Assembly: GCA_025529335.1 (NCBI GenBank)
Contig: JAMYHX010000492.1
Location: 1-31,870 of the forward strand
DNA from: Rhizopus sp. PT2906
Taxonomy: Eukaryota > Mucoromycota > Mucoromycetes > Mucorales > Rhizopodaceae
Direction: 5' to 3'
Length of the DNA stretch: 31,870 nucleotides
This document shows positions 19,092 through 28,086 of this stretch, piece by piece. The notes under the pieces are model-generated. The model searched no databases and was not told the DNA's origin. It saw nothing but the letters and a program-made list of their open reading frames with translations. The translations under genes and the position numbers were made by a program. The stretch's first letter is position 1. Every line of letters begins with the position of its first letter.

Positions 19092-19318
19092 CCTTATCGA
19101 TTGATCCTCATTGGTATCAGTGTCCTCAGTTGTCTCATCCTCAGAAGTAAGCTTCACCAATACTGTGTTGGCCACAACGGCGTGATCAACACTGCTTCCT
19201 TGGCTTTGTCTTCTTTTATCTTTCTCAGAATCTTGGGGATTAAACTCCATGGTGGGTTTAAGTACAGTCCTTTCTTTGGCCACTTTTGTTCAGATTGATC
19301 ATTGGACACATTATTACC
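18995..19318 (-). mobile_element. Remnant of a DIRS-like retroelement (RT/RNase H end and recombinase start)
   Basis: On the minus strand, from about 19318 to 19140, one frame reads WPKKGLYLNPPWSLIPKIL, then KEAVLITPLWPTQYW and a stop. The GLYLNPPW ... LITPxWPxxxW pattern is the conserved end of the RNase H region in DIRS and Ty3-type retroelements. After a 32-nt A tract, the same strand reads YDHGWRVLSNWCNKHRLDS, matching the W-x(5-6)-WC start of DIRS/Crypton tyrosine recombinases. The order RT/RNase H then recombinase is the DIRS order. Both pieces are short and broken, so the element is long dead. The longer open frame here (19283-19053) is a shadow in another frame. Confidence 0.55.
19060..19091. 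repeat. 32-nt poly(T)/poly(A) tract
   Basis: An uninterrupted run of 32 T on the plus strand (A on the minus strand), lying inside the retroelement remnant between its RNase H and recombinase pieces. It could be an expanded A-rich linker, an inserted poly(A) tail, or an assembly-sensitive homopolymer whose true length is uncertain. Confidence 0.9.
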
Positions 19319-20548
19319 ACGGTGCGCGGCGCGAAAAAAGATATGAAGAAATAGAAACTGGAAAAAGCTTTTTTATTATATGTTTTCTGAAAATAAAGCG
19401 TGGCAAGAAAGAGTCTTATGCCACCTCATCGGAACCCGGAACGGAGGCAACTGTTTGATTTTTTATTAATCATTTTTTGCTTGGTTTTGAATGCGATTGT
19501 TGGCTTGACAATGTGGGAATGTTGCTCGTAGATGCAAAGTTTGTCTTTTTCTGTTTCATCTATTAAGCTTTCAATTGTTTGGTTCTAAAAAAAAACAACA
19601 ACAATTAGTCAGGATCATAAAGTAGAGACTGTATCTAGATATTTCCTGACCATTACAGTGAAATTTGGTATTGTTAACGTATCATGTTGAATTAGCTTGT
19701 ATCCACCGCTTTCAATAAGTAAACATTGCTACAGTGATGTTGATGATATTCTTGTTACTGTCATTAGACGACAAGAAAGGGTTTAGTTTGAGAATTTAGA
19801 GGGATGTTAATATAAGTAAATGAATATGGATGATATGTACTATTTTCTTGCCGAGGGAAGTACTTTGCTGCCATGCGATTGCTGTTCCGTTTGCTGAATG
19901 AAAGGGATGGGCCCGGCTCAGACACAACACAAGTATTGCATGGAAAGAAGTAACAGATGGTTAAAAATCAGATATCACTACGTCTCAATTAATAACCTAC
20001 TGTAAAGATAATGTTGACAATCCAAAAAGTAGATGCAAACGTATTACAATAGCGAGTAGGATATAAACATCAATGCAAACGTACCCATTTTCGTCAACAC
20101 AAGGAATAAACCTGGTATGACTAGCAAAGGCTAGATACAGCGGAGGTATCTATGGCAAGTAAAACCATGAAAGTTCCTTTGAATACAGTACTTTATTATA
20201 TACATAGATCTATCTTTTGTTATTTAACAATGATATGCAATTGCATATGATTAAGAAAAAAGTTCGATTCAGTTTTACTCCATAGACTATAATGCAAGTA
20301 TGTTCAATATTCTCAATCATGCACAGGCCTGTTGCTTCCTCCCCCCAGCCAATTATTTTATTTTAAAGGTAAAAATGAAAAAGACTCAGTTAACCAATGG
20401 CAACATTCAATAACAAACCATTTAGGAAACCAAGTCTATAAATGCAACTACTGAGTTTACTTTTTCTGCATCATCTTATTTTATTTGTTTCTTTTCTTTT
20501 CTTATAAATCGATCACTACCTTTTACCTTCTTTTATTCATTATCTACA
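19319..20548. other. Intergenic region, no supported gene
   Basis: About 1.2 kb of AT-rich DNA. The left part may contain more worn retroelement sequence, but I could not follow a protein through it. The right 150 bases are the promoter and leader of the plus-strand gene at 20549, with CCAAT at 20394-20398 and a TATA box at 20437-20442. No RNA gene was seen. Confidence 0.5.
20437..20442 (+). promoter_or_regulatory. TATA box of the unknown gene at 20549
   Basis: TATAAA 107 nt before the ATG, with a CCAAT box 39 nt further upstream and a pyrimidine-rich stretch between the TATA box and the start codon. Confidence 0.5.
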
Positions 20549-21541
20549 ATGGCAAATCACGATAAGAACAACAGCAATAATGATACGCATGAAAGTAAAA
20601 GTGATAAGGAATCACCTAGTTTACTACCTCCTCAAGCAGCAGCCACTCCTCCTCCATCTACAGACGATACTGCCTCACTATTATCACCTTGGTGGTCAGA
20701 ACAAACAGCTACGACAGAAGAGATACAGCCGACAGCTACTGAAAAGACTAGCAATACGAATAACTCAAGTGAAAGCAACAATAGCAGCAGTACACATAAG
20801 CATACCATCTTGATAGGACTCAATCGCAACATGGAGCATAATGATGACAAAGAAATAAGCTGGAAAGAGAAATGCTATGTATTTGCCAATGTACCCAAAT
20901 TGAAATATGAAGGAAAATCAGATAGAGAAAACTTGGAAAAGCTGTTTGATTATTCAAGAGAATGCACCATGGTTTGCTTTTTGAGAGAGAGTCGAAAACT
21001 GGCAAGACAACGACTGCTGCTGACAGAAGAAAATACAGAAAAGAAGACAAGTGACATTGGGTTTACTTTAAACCCATTCTATGGGACATGGATATCAGTA
21101 GCCAAGACGCCTAAAAGATGCAGAGAGCATATACTTGGAGGTATACATGTAATAATGGAAGTAATATTTGTTATATTTACACATATATTGTAGTGCAAGC
21201 ATTTCTCACAAAAAAAGATTACCCAGATTATTACACAATAGATCTAGGAGAAGAGACAAAGCATTCAAGCGAGCATGGTAAGAATTGAGACTTAAAAAAA
21301 ACTAAAAAAAAAATGACTTAACCCTTCTCAAGTTTCTAGGGTCATCCATAAAGCATTTGGACCATTACAGCATCTATCACAGAGATACATTGATTCATGG
21401 AATAATGGTACACAGCAAGCGTTCTTTCACAAGTTTTGGACTCGATTAGAAAGAGGAGATGCATTTTATCTAGTTCGAGATTGTACAAAGAGGTTGATCG
21501 AAAATGTGTTGGAAGACAAAAAGCCCAGTGATAAGAAATAA
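20549..21541 (+). CDS. Conserved-looking protein of unknown function
   Basis: Three exons, 20549-21140, 21194-21277 and 21333-21541, give 294 residues. Residues 1-105 are disordered and rich in Ser, Asn, Thr and Pro. From about residue 107 the sequence looks folded: WKEKCYVFANVPKLKYEGKS, ENLEKLFDYSRECTMVCFLR, NPFYGTWISVAKTPKRCREH, then QAFLTKKDYPDYYTIDLG, and a helical C-terminus with AFFHKFWTRLERGDAFYLVR. The third exon uses the acceptor CTCAAG at 21331-21332; the next AG gives a shorter, wrong frame. There is no signal peptide or membrane helix. I do not recognise the family and give no function. It ends 5 nt from the stop of the convergent Rce1 gene. Confidence 0.75.
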
Positions 21542-21546
21542 TAATG

Positions 21547-22550
21547 TTATGTCCAATAGATTGAATCACCTGTTTGTGTTAATAGTTGAAATAACATTAT
21601 AAATAAGAAAACACCTATCGGAAAACAAGCATATATAACTGCATTTCAACAAGAGCAACAAATATACCATTACACATCTCTCTTATATATAAAAAACACT
21701 TTTAACTTACATTGTATCTCTCGTTTACGTCTATACTTGATGCAGCTGAAATCAGGAAAACCCATGATATTGCAGAAGGAGTGGCAGATTACGCATGACC
21801 AAAGGCTGCCTGTCTTCAAGAACAGATAACTCACATACCAGCCAAAGACAGTAGTATATGCAAATTGAAATAAGGAAGCTGATATTGATTGAATCATCGC
21901 TCGTCTTGTTCCACCCAATACATAATAATTTTCCCAAGCATGATGCAAATGAGCTATATTCAATATCAATGGTTATTCATGAATAATCATTATGAACTTA
22001 CCTAAACCAAAATATAAAGGAGACATAAAGATCAAATAACCCTTTGAATAATTAGCTTGATAGAGTACAACGATCATGCATGCTCTGAATACTAATTCTT
22101 CTGTGAAAGGTGCCTAAATGATATGCATATATAGAATCTAGATCATCAACCTGTATTTATTCTTACCACGTAATAATTTCGCTGACCCAAGGGTTCTGTA
22201 AGAGTCAAGATGACATCTCGATGAAAATTAAAATTTTTTTGAAATGGAAGTTCATCATCAAAGTAACGTATAGAGATGGGTCCTAGAAAGAGCAAAGAGG
22301 TCAACAGGAGAGGCTTGACAAGAGCCTGAATGTTAAATGTAAGACCGAGGACAGTCAATAGGTTAGCTGTTGTCAGGTACTGAACAATAGCAACTGAAAT
22401 AAGTGATGCTACTGTCACAGCTTTCATTCTTGCTCGAATCACTGGCGGATGGTTACGTGATCCAGGTATTTTGAACATGTAAAATCCAACAACGTATATA
22501 ACAGTAAAGCCAATGCATATTAAATTAGCTAATCCTGTTGAAATGGTCAT
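21547..22550 (-). CDS. RCE1: CAAX prenyl protease 2 (Rce1 type)
   Basis: ER-membrane endoprotease that removes the last three residues of prenylated CAAX proteins such as Ras and Rho. Exons 22550-22167, 22113-22002, 21953-21711 and 21614-21547 give 268 residues. It carries the CPBP/Rce1 signature: the catalytic pair Glu133-Glu134 in APFTEELVFRA, His167 in FGLAHLHH, and His223/Asn227 in CHSFCN. Several hydrophobic helices surround these, starting with one right after the N-terminus (ANLICIGFTVIYVVGFYMF). The last exon reads VFLFIMLFQLLTQTG, which fits the usual membrane C-terminus; without splicing the protein would end in an unlikely basic tail. It shares a 226-nt divergent promoter with ERCC1. 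Confidence 0.9.
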
Positions 22551-22776
22551 TGTGAGAGAAAGAAGGGAAAAAAGGAAAAAGAAAAAAATAATACATTATT
22601 ACCACTCTTTAAACTGGATTCTTTGTTCTCTTTTCTTAAAGGAAAAAAAGGGAGAGCGACCATTCACGAAATAACCATAATATAAAAGCGAAAAAAAATA
22701 CGTGACCTTTGATTCGTGGATTCATGCAAACGCTCTCTTTCTTTTACTTTTTTTTTTTTTTTTGTTATCCTTTAGA
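22551..22776. promoter_or_regulatory. Divergent promoter between Rce1 and ERCC1 genes
   Basis: 226 nt separate the two start codons. TATAAAAG at 22681-22688 faces the ERCC1 side, 89-96 nt before its ATG. No TATA box is evident towards Rce1, whose side is A/G-rich. A pure T run ends just before TTTAG and the ERCC1 ATG. Confidence 0.55.
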
Positions 22777-23613
22777 ATGTCAAATGAGTCACCTTGGAAG
22801 ATTCCTTCAATAGAAGAAATTGAAAAGCAACAAACAAATAAACCAACAAGTACTTTATTTTTTAAACCAAAACAATCTACAAATGATACTCTCAATAACA
22901 ACAACAATGACAATACCATTATTGCGCAGCAAACAAACCATCATCATCATCATAATAATAGACCAGTTGTAGAAAACAGACCTAAGCGGACGATAGGTAA
23001 TGCTATCTTGGTGAACCCAATACAACAAAAGAACCCGATTTTAAAGTTTATTCGCAATGTACCATATGAGCCATCGGATACGATCAAGATGGATTACGTT
23101 GTTGGACAGACCACAGGTGTGATATATCTAAGTTTGCGGTACCACCGACTGTACCCAAATTATATTTATGACCGACTCAACAGCGTCAAGAACCTCTATG
23201 TCACACGTATCTTGCTCGTATTTGTCGATGCAGAAAATTATCATGACGCCATTCGAGAGATCAACCGAGTGGCCATCTTGAGCGAATTTACGCTAGTGCT
23301 CTGCTGGAGTATGGAAGAGGCAGGAAGATATCTTGAAACGTTCAAGGCATTCGAAAATATGGGAGCTGATCTTATCCGTGAGAAAGTCGAAAATGATTAC
23401 TTGGCAAAAGTGACAGACTGTTTGACCAACGTCCGAAGCGTCAATAAGACCGATGTTCTGACCTTACTCTCTACCTTTGGATCATTAAAGCGAGTGATGG
23501 AAGCATCGACCGAGGAATTAAGCGTGTGCCCTGGATTTGGAGAACAGAAAGTGAAGAGGTTACAACGAGTTTGGAAGCAACCCTTTTTGATGAATAAAAA
23601 GAGAAAGACATGA
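22777..23613 (+). CDS. ERCC1: DNA excision repair protein ERCC1/Rad10
   Basis: Non-catalytic partner of the XPF/Rad1 endonuclease; the pair cuts 5' of lesions in nucleotide excision repair and interstrand cross-link repair. Single exon, 278 residues. Residues 1-75 are disordered with Asn and His runs. The central domain starts at about residue 89: IRNVPYEPSDTIKMDYVVG, then YLSLRYHRLYPNYIYDRL and VDAENYHDAIREINRVAIL, which is the ERCC1 XPA/DNA-binding fold. The C-terminus has the double helix-hairpin-helix that pairs with XPF (TDVLTLLSTFGSLKRVMEAS and ELSVCPGFGEQKVKRL). The ATG at 22777 is chosen; the upstream in-frame GTG at 22702 would add a leader encoded by a poly(T) run. Confidence 0.95.
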   Translation: MSNESPWKIPSIEEIEKQQTNKPTSTLFFKPKQSTNDTLNNNNNDNTIIAQQTNHHHHHNNRPVVENRPKRTIGNAILVNPIQQKNPILKFIRNVPYEPSDTIKMDYVVGQTTGVIYLSLRYHRLYPNYIYDRLNSVKNLYVTRILLVFVDAENYHDAIREINRVAILSEFTLVLCWSMEEAGRYLETFKAFENMGADLIREKVENDYLAKVTDCLTNVRSVNKTDVLTLLSTFGSLKRVMEASTEELSVCPGFGEQKVKRLQRVWKQPFLMNKKRKT

Positions 23614-23640
23614 TTTGTTTTTATTGTATATTATGTTATT

Positions 23641-23660
23641 ACTACTACTACTACTACTAC
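23641..23660. repeat. (ACT)n microsatellite
   Basis: Nearly seven ACT units in the 74-nt gap between the stops of the convergent ERCC1 and kinase genes, so it lies in both 3' UTRs if the transcripts overlap. Confidence 0.9.
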
Positions 23661-23687
23661 AATTATTATACATTAAATATTTTTTTT

Positions 23688-25665
23688 CTACAAGGATACA
23701 ACATCCACATCTTCATGTGTATAGTCTATAAATGAAGTTCTGAAAGGCTTTTTTATGGATACGAATGACGCATCCGAGATATGACGATAGTCAGTGTCAT
23801 CTTCATCATCTTGATCCAAGAAATTACTACTAAAGAAAGTAAACTCTGATTCATTCTGGTTGACCATGCCATCACTCTGTCGAATAAAAGAATAACCTCG
23901 GAACGCATTCTCTGTCAAGCCAGCTGGACAGTGTTCGGGTAAATACTTTTGACGTAATAGGATCGCTTCATCATTCTCTTCCTTGATGTGAGTAGACATG
24001 CGTAGGAAATCTGGATCAAAGTTACTGAGATCTGTCTCGGATGATGTCGAAGGCACGTACATCGGTTTCACTTTTTTCGCATAGACATCTTTCCAATTTA
24101 GATGATTGATAAAGTAAGGATGAGTCCTGATCTCAAACACACCACTGGCACCAGAGCCTAGCCGTAAGAATGGATCACGCTCTAATAAACCAGCGATCAA
24201 ATCCATCGCTTCGGGATCAAAGTGAGCAGGAAAGAGCAAGTCATCATAGAGAACTCGTTCGTACATTTCGTCTGGAGTGGGCGCACCAAACGGTGTGATG
24301 CCTGTGATCATTTCGTATAGCATTGTTCCAAGACTCCAATAATCAGCAGCATAAGAATACTCTTCCTCTTGAAGAATAATTTCCGGTGCTAAATATTCTG
24401 GTGTGCCACAATAAGTCGTCGTACGATGCTCTTCATTATCGCTAAACATTTTCGATAGACCGAAATCAGTTAATACAATGTGACCATCACTAGCTAATAG
24501 CACATTTTCAGGTTTCAAGTCTCTACAAGAACACATGAGAATGAATTTATGAAAAGGGAATTTTTTTTTTTACCTGTAGAGTATGTGATGCCTATGTAAT
24601 TCTTGAAGGCCCATGACGATTTCAGCACAATAGAGTCTACATTGTTCCTTGGGAAAACAGATGAACCTTTGAAGTAAAGTGGCTAAATCAGCCCCAGCAT
24701 GATAATCCAACACAAGATATAAATTCTGCATGTCTTGAAATGCCCAATGAAGTTGAATTAAGAATGGATGTCTTAGGTCAGAGACAGTAGCCAGGATGTC
24801 TCTTTCCATCTTGATGTGGTTGACCTCTCTTGTCGTAATGTTCCACGATTTATTAATTGTCTTTAGTGCATACAGCTTGGCTTGTCTTCTCACAAGAATC
24901 ACCTTGCCTGTTGCTCCTTTACCCAGTACCTTGATCAATTCGAACTGATCGATATGTACAGCGTCATCGTGATGAACGATAGACGATATCGTGGTTGGAG
25001 GTGAAGGTGGTGCGACCAGTCGTTTACATTGTCTGACATCATAAAAGGAACTTTTTCTTTTTAAAGTATGTGGTGGTGTCATAATAGATGGCTGTGCGAC
25101 TATACATGATTTATGATGACTATTGTTACTATGGCTGCCATGCGATTGTTTCGAAATCATTCTATCCTCATCTCGCTGCACAGACAAGAACTCTCTTAGA
25201 AGTGAACATTGTACGATATGAACTATGGACTGGTTTAGATAAGCCTGTAATCGTTCTGCGTTTGTTTTTCTCTTTTTAAGTGTAAACAGTGAGCGTAATG
25301 TGTTTATCTTGTTGTTTTTTGTCAATTTCGGTAGTGGAACCCGATATTTAGGAAAATGTTTGTGAAGCTGTATATGTAGATTGTTTATATTTATACATAA
25401 CATAAAGGGCAATTGTTACACACTTACAAGGCTGTCTAATTCAATAAAATCTTTAAGGTATCGAACAAGTGAAAGATGGCAATCTTTATCTTCTAATATG
25501 ACATGATATACCTATACTATATTAGTCCTTTGTCTTGTATATTTCGTTCTTTTAATTTACAATGCAACTCACTCCAGACGCTACTTGCATATTATTTTCA
25601 ATGACTGCAATTCGATATGGGTAAGACGGTTGATGATTTTGTTGATGAATAACTGCTCCGGGCAT
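23688..25665 (-). CDS. PX-domain AGC-family serine/threonine kinase (SGK3-like)
   Basis: Exons 25665-25573, 25511-25428, 25367-24574 and 24522-23688 give 601 residues. Residues about 15-126 form a PX domain (VYHVILEDKDCHLSLVRYLK, FIELDSLLHKHFPKYRVPLP), which in this family binds phosphoinositides on endosomes. A Ser/His-rich linker follows. The kinase domain starts at about 201, with the glycine loop GKGATGKV (210-217), the catalytic Lys228 (YALK), YRDLKPEN with Asp325, DFG at 343-345 and a T-loop TTTYCGTPEYLAPE with the likely PDK1 site Thr360. The C-terminal tail has the hydrophobic motif FRGYSF (531-536), so it should be activated like SGK/Akt/S6K kinases. All catalytic residues are present. 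The exon order PX-linker-kinase is enforced by three in-frame splices. Confidence 0.92.
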
Positions 25666-25758
25666 ATCTCGGTTTTATTGATAAATATAATAAATAAAAG
25701 GTACAAAAGAAACAAATAATAAAAAAAAGTAAAAAGAGGAAAGAAAAGCAAAGAGCTT

Positions 25759-25766
25759 CTTTTATA
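25759..25766 (-). promoter_or_regulatory. TATA box of the PX-AGC kinase gene
   Basis: Minus-strand TATAAAAG lies about 94-101 nt before the kinase ATG (25665), within the 143 nt that separate it from the stop of the upstream RecA-like gene. Confidence 0.55.
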
Positions 25767-25808
25767 CCCTTTTCCTTTTTTTTTTCCCTGGAGAAACGCG
25801 CGTTTGTA

Positions 25809-26486
25809 TTACACGGCTGTTGTTGTTGTTGTTGTTGTTGTTCTTACTAAAAAAGCATCCTTGTGCATTGGCCATATAGGCTGCATTTGTATCTCGTTTC
25901 CCTTGGTGACACTCATCTCAAAGCGATAATCGAAATCCAAGGCTCTTGCTGCAGTGGCTGGTGTAGACGTTAGCAAGATAAAGCCCCATTTGGTTTGTAA
26001 TTCCTTTATTTTTTGCCAACACCCTTTATCGACACATGAAGTATTGTCGATCATGACCCATAGCACATGGAAGTTTGCATGCGCTTCATTCAACCAATAC
26101 TCCAAGGTCGCACTTGGGGTTTGTCCTTGCTTTAGATGAAACAGATGGAATTTGTTATCGTCTAGTGGAACCAAGCGCTCATCGAGATCAAAATATAAAA
26201 TGTGTGAACGTGAATGAATGAGGCTGTGTTTGGCTATTTCGACCATCACTGTCGATTTCCCACTGCCTGAGGTACCTATAAGATCGATTCTGTCTCCTGG
26301 TCTAAGAAATGCCCCTTCCTCTGTGTTACTCATCCCTTCAAATGGTAAATCTATACGTGTATTTTCTCGTTGTACTCTAGCTAACGTCTATAAACAACAG
26401 TAAATAATAGAAGTACGGTATAACAAGCTTACTCTTAAAGCTGATTCATGCTTAATCTTGGAAATGAAGTTTAATAGAAATGGCAT
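25809..26486 (-). CDS. XRCC2-like Rad51 paralogue (RecA-fold ATPase)
   Basis: Exons 26486-26433 and 26387-25809 give 210 residues; the 45-nt intron joins KHESALR to TLARVQREN in frame. After a short helical N-terminus comes a RecA-type core: Walker A GTSGSGKST (56-64), the strand HILYFDLDERL, and Walker B VLWVMID with Asp132, then FILLTSTPATAARALDFDYRFEM at the end of the core. Short length, no N-terminal HhH domain and this strand order fit XRCC2, which acts with other Rad51 paralogues in homologous recombination. The human protein is longer (280). The last residues are eight Thr encoded by a microsatellite. A different small P-loop ATPase cannot be excluded. Confidence 0.75.
25818..25841. 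repeat. (TGT)8 microsatellite coding for eight threonines
   Basis: Eight TGT units on the plus strand, read as ACA codons on the minus strand at the very C-terminus of the XRCC2-like protein. Unit loss or gain would keep the frame and only change the Thr run. Confidence 0.9.
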
Positions 26487-26619
26487 TCAGGTGAGGTTAT
26501 ATAAAAAATATAAATGGAAAAAAATGGTGTAAAAATGTAATCATTTTCCCTTAGTTTGTGTCTCTTGCATTTTTTAAACTCACAGCGTGAATGTGACCCA
26601 TGCGTTCATTACACGCGGC

Positions 26620-26625
26620 TTTATT
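26620..26625 (-). terminator. Poly(A) signal of the subtilisin-like protease gene
   Basis: AATAAA on the minus strand, 18 nt after the protease stop codon at 26644. Confidence 0.5.
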
Positions 26626-26643
26626 ATTTCTTTGGGGGGAATA

Positions 26644-27997
26644 TTATGTGCTTTCGTAATCGTTGTAAATCAAAAGATTAGGGGTGTCTTTGGGAATCTT
26701 TTTTAATTCATTAGGTGTGGCTACAGCAAGAATTCTCTCCTTGATTTCCTTAGGAGTGACGCCAGGTTCAGATTGGCTAAGGAAATATGCAGCCAAACCA
26801 GCAACGTGAGGTGAAGCCATGGATGTTCCAGAGATAGTGTTTGTTGCCGTGTTACTTCCTATCCAGATGGACTGGATGTCTAAACCGGGTGCAAATACGT
26901 CAACACATTTACCATAGTTTGAAAAGTAAGCTCTTTCGTCAGCAATCGTGCTTGCTCCCACAGTGATGGCTTTCTCGGCTCGAGCAGGCGAATAGTCACA
27001 TGCATCTCGGTTATCATTACCCGCAGCCACAGCAAAAACCATGCCTGCGTCAACTGCAGCATTCACAATCTTGTCCAAGCCAACAGACTTGCCACCGCCC
27101 AAACTCATGTTGGCCACAGCCCCCTTGAATGGTTTGCCTTCTGTCTGAGCCTGTTCTTTGTCCTTTCTGAAGTCCAAAATAGCCCAATCAACTCCGCCCA
27201 TCACGTCCGACATTGAACCAGAGCCATTGGAAGCCAAGACTTTGACGGCGACTGGGCGTGCTTTCTTGGCAACTCCGTATTTTGTACCAGCGATCGTACC
27301 AGCACAGTGAGATCCGTGACCGTTGCCGTCACGGTCGTCATCACCTGCAGGAATTGTCTTTCCCCAGGTTGCTCGACCACCAAAATCGTTATGACTAACG
27401 TTAATACCAGTATCAATCACATACACCTTGATACCGTCACCAGCGGTGTTGGCGTCATAATTATATTTGCTAAAATTACGAAGCGTCAGTGCTTTACGAG
27501 AGGAAATACGAGCAAGTCCCCAAGGAGCACCACGTTGTAATTCGCTGGCATAAACAATGGAATCTTCTTCAACGAAATCAACCTTTTTATGTAAGCTATC
27601 AGTATTTTTTGTCTTGTTTTTTTAAAACAAGCCTTACTTCTTCGGAACGACGAATAGCTTCCAACATATTTTTATCAAAGCGACCTGCATAACCTTTGAA
27701 ATTAGGTGTTTCGTAAACATGTTTAATTCCCATTTGGAAGGAACTATCCAAAAATTCTCCATTATTATAAGCTTTAGCTGCAACCATAGAGCTAATCCAT
27801 TCAGCATGATCTTGAAGCTGTTCCATAGATAAATGGTCCTTCAAGACAACAATATAAGATCCTCGAACAGCTTCAGCTTCAACAGGAGTATAAAGAGGGG
27901 CAACATATCCATCATCAAAGGAGCTTGTCTTGACCATAGGTACGGCTGTGGCATAGCCAGCCAATACCAAAGCAGCAGTTAAAAAAGTTAACTTCAT
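26644..27997 (-). CDS. Secreted subtilisin-like serine protease (S8, proteinase K type)
   Basis: Exons 27997-27638 and 27582-26644 give 432 residues. Residues 1-18 are a signal peptide (MKLTFLTAALVLAGYATA). An inhibitor I9 propeptide follows (SYIVVLKDHLSMEQLQDHAE ... VDFVEEDSIVYA); the 55-nt intron falls inside it. The mature enzyme starts near residue 138. The catalytic triad is intact: Asp177 (VIDTGI), His209 (GNGHGSHCAGT), Ser374 (SGTSMASPHVAG), with the oxyanion Asn309 (AAGN). The protein is expected to be secreted, self-cleaved and to digest proteins outside the cell. A GATAAG site lies in its 89-nt upstream gap, which would fit nitrogen control but may be chance. Confidence 0.95.
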
Positions 27998-28086
27998 CCG
28001 AAAAATAAAAAGAGAAAAGAAAAGTATACTTTTGAAGAGAGGGAAAAAAAAAGAGGCCTTTTTATTTAAATGCAGATAAGGAAATT

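Noticed and set aside
19053..19283. 76-codon minus-strand frame ending in a lysine run
   Set aside because: The adjacent frame carries the retroelement motif GLYLNPPW; this frame is a shadow, and its lysines come from the poly(A) tract.
20258..20275. GTTCGATTC string like a tRNA T-loop
   Set aside because: It is surrounded by A/T-rich sequence without matching stems.
21661..21710. Unspliced C-terminus of Rce1 ending in a basic tail
   Set aside because: A GTAAGT donor and a GATAG acceptor restore a hydrophobic C-terminus expected for the family.
22702..22776. Upstream GTG start for ERCC1
   Set aside because: It would add a Phe/Leu-rich leader encoded by a poly(T) tract; the ATG at 22777 sits at the correct place after a TATA box.
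22777..26486. DNA-repair gene cluster (ERCC1 and an XRCC2-like gene)
   Set aside because: They are separated by an unrelated kinase, lie on opposite strands and act in different pathways; proximity is most simply chance.
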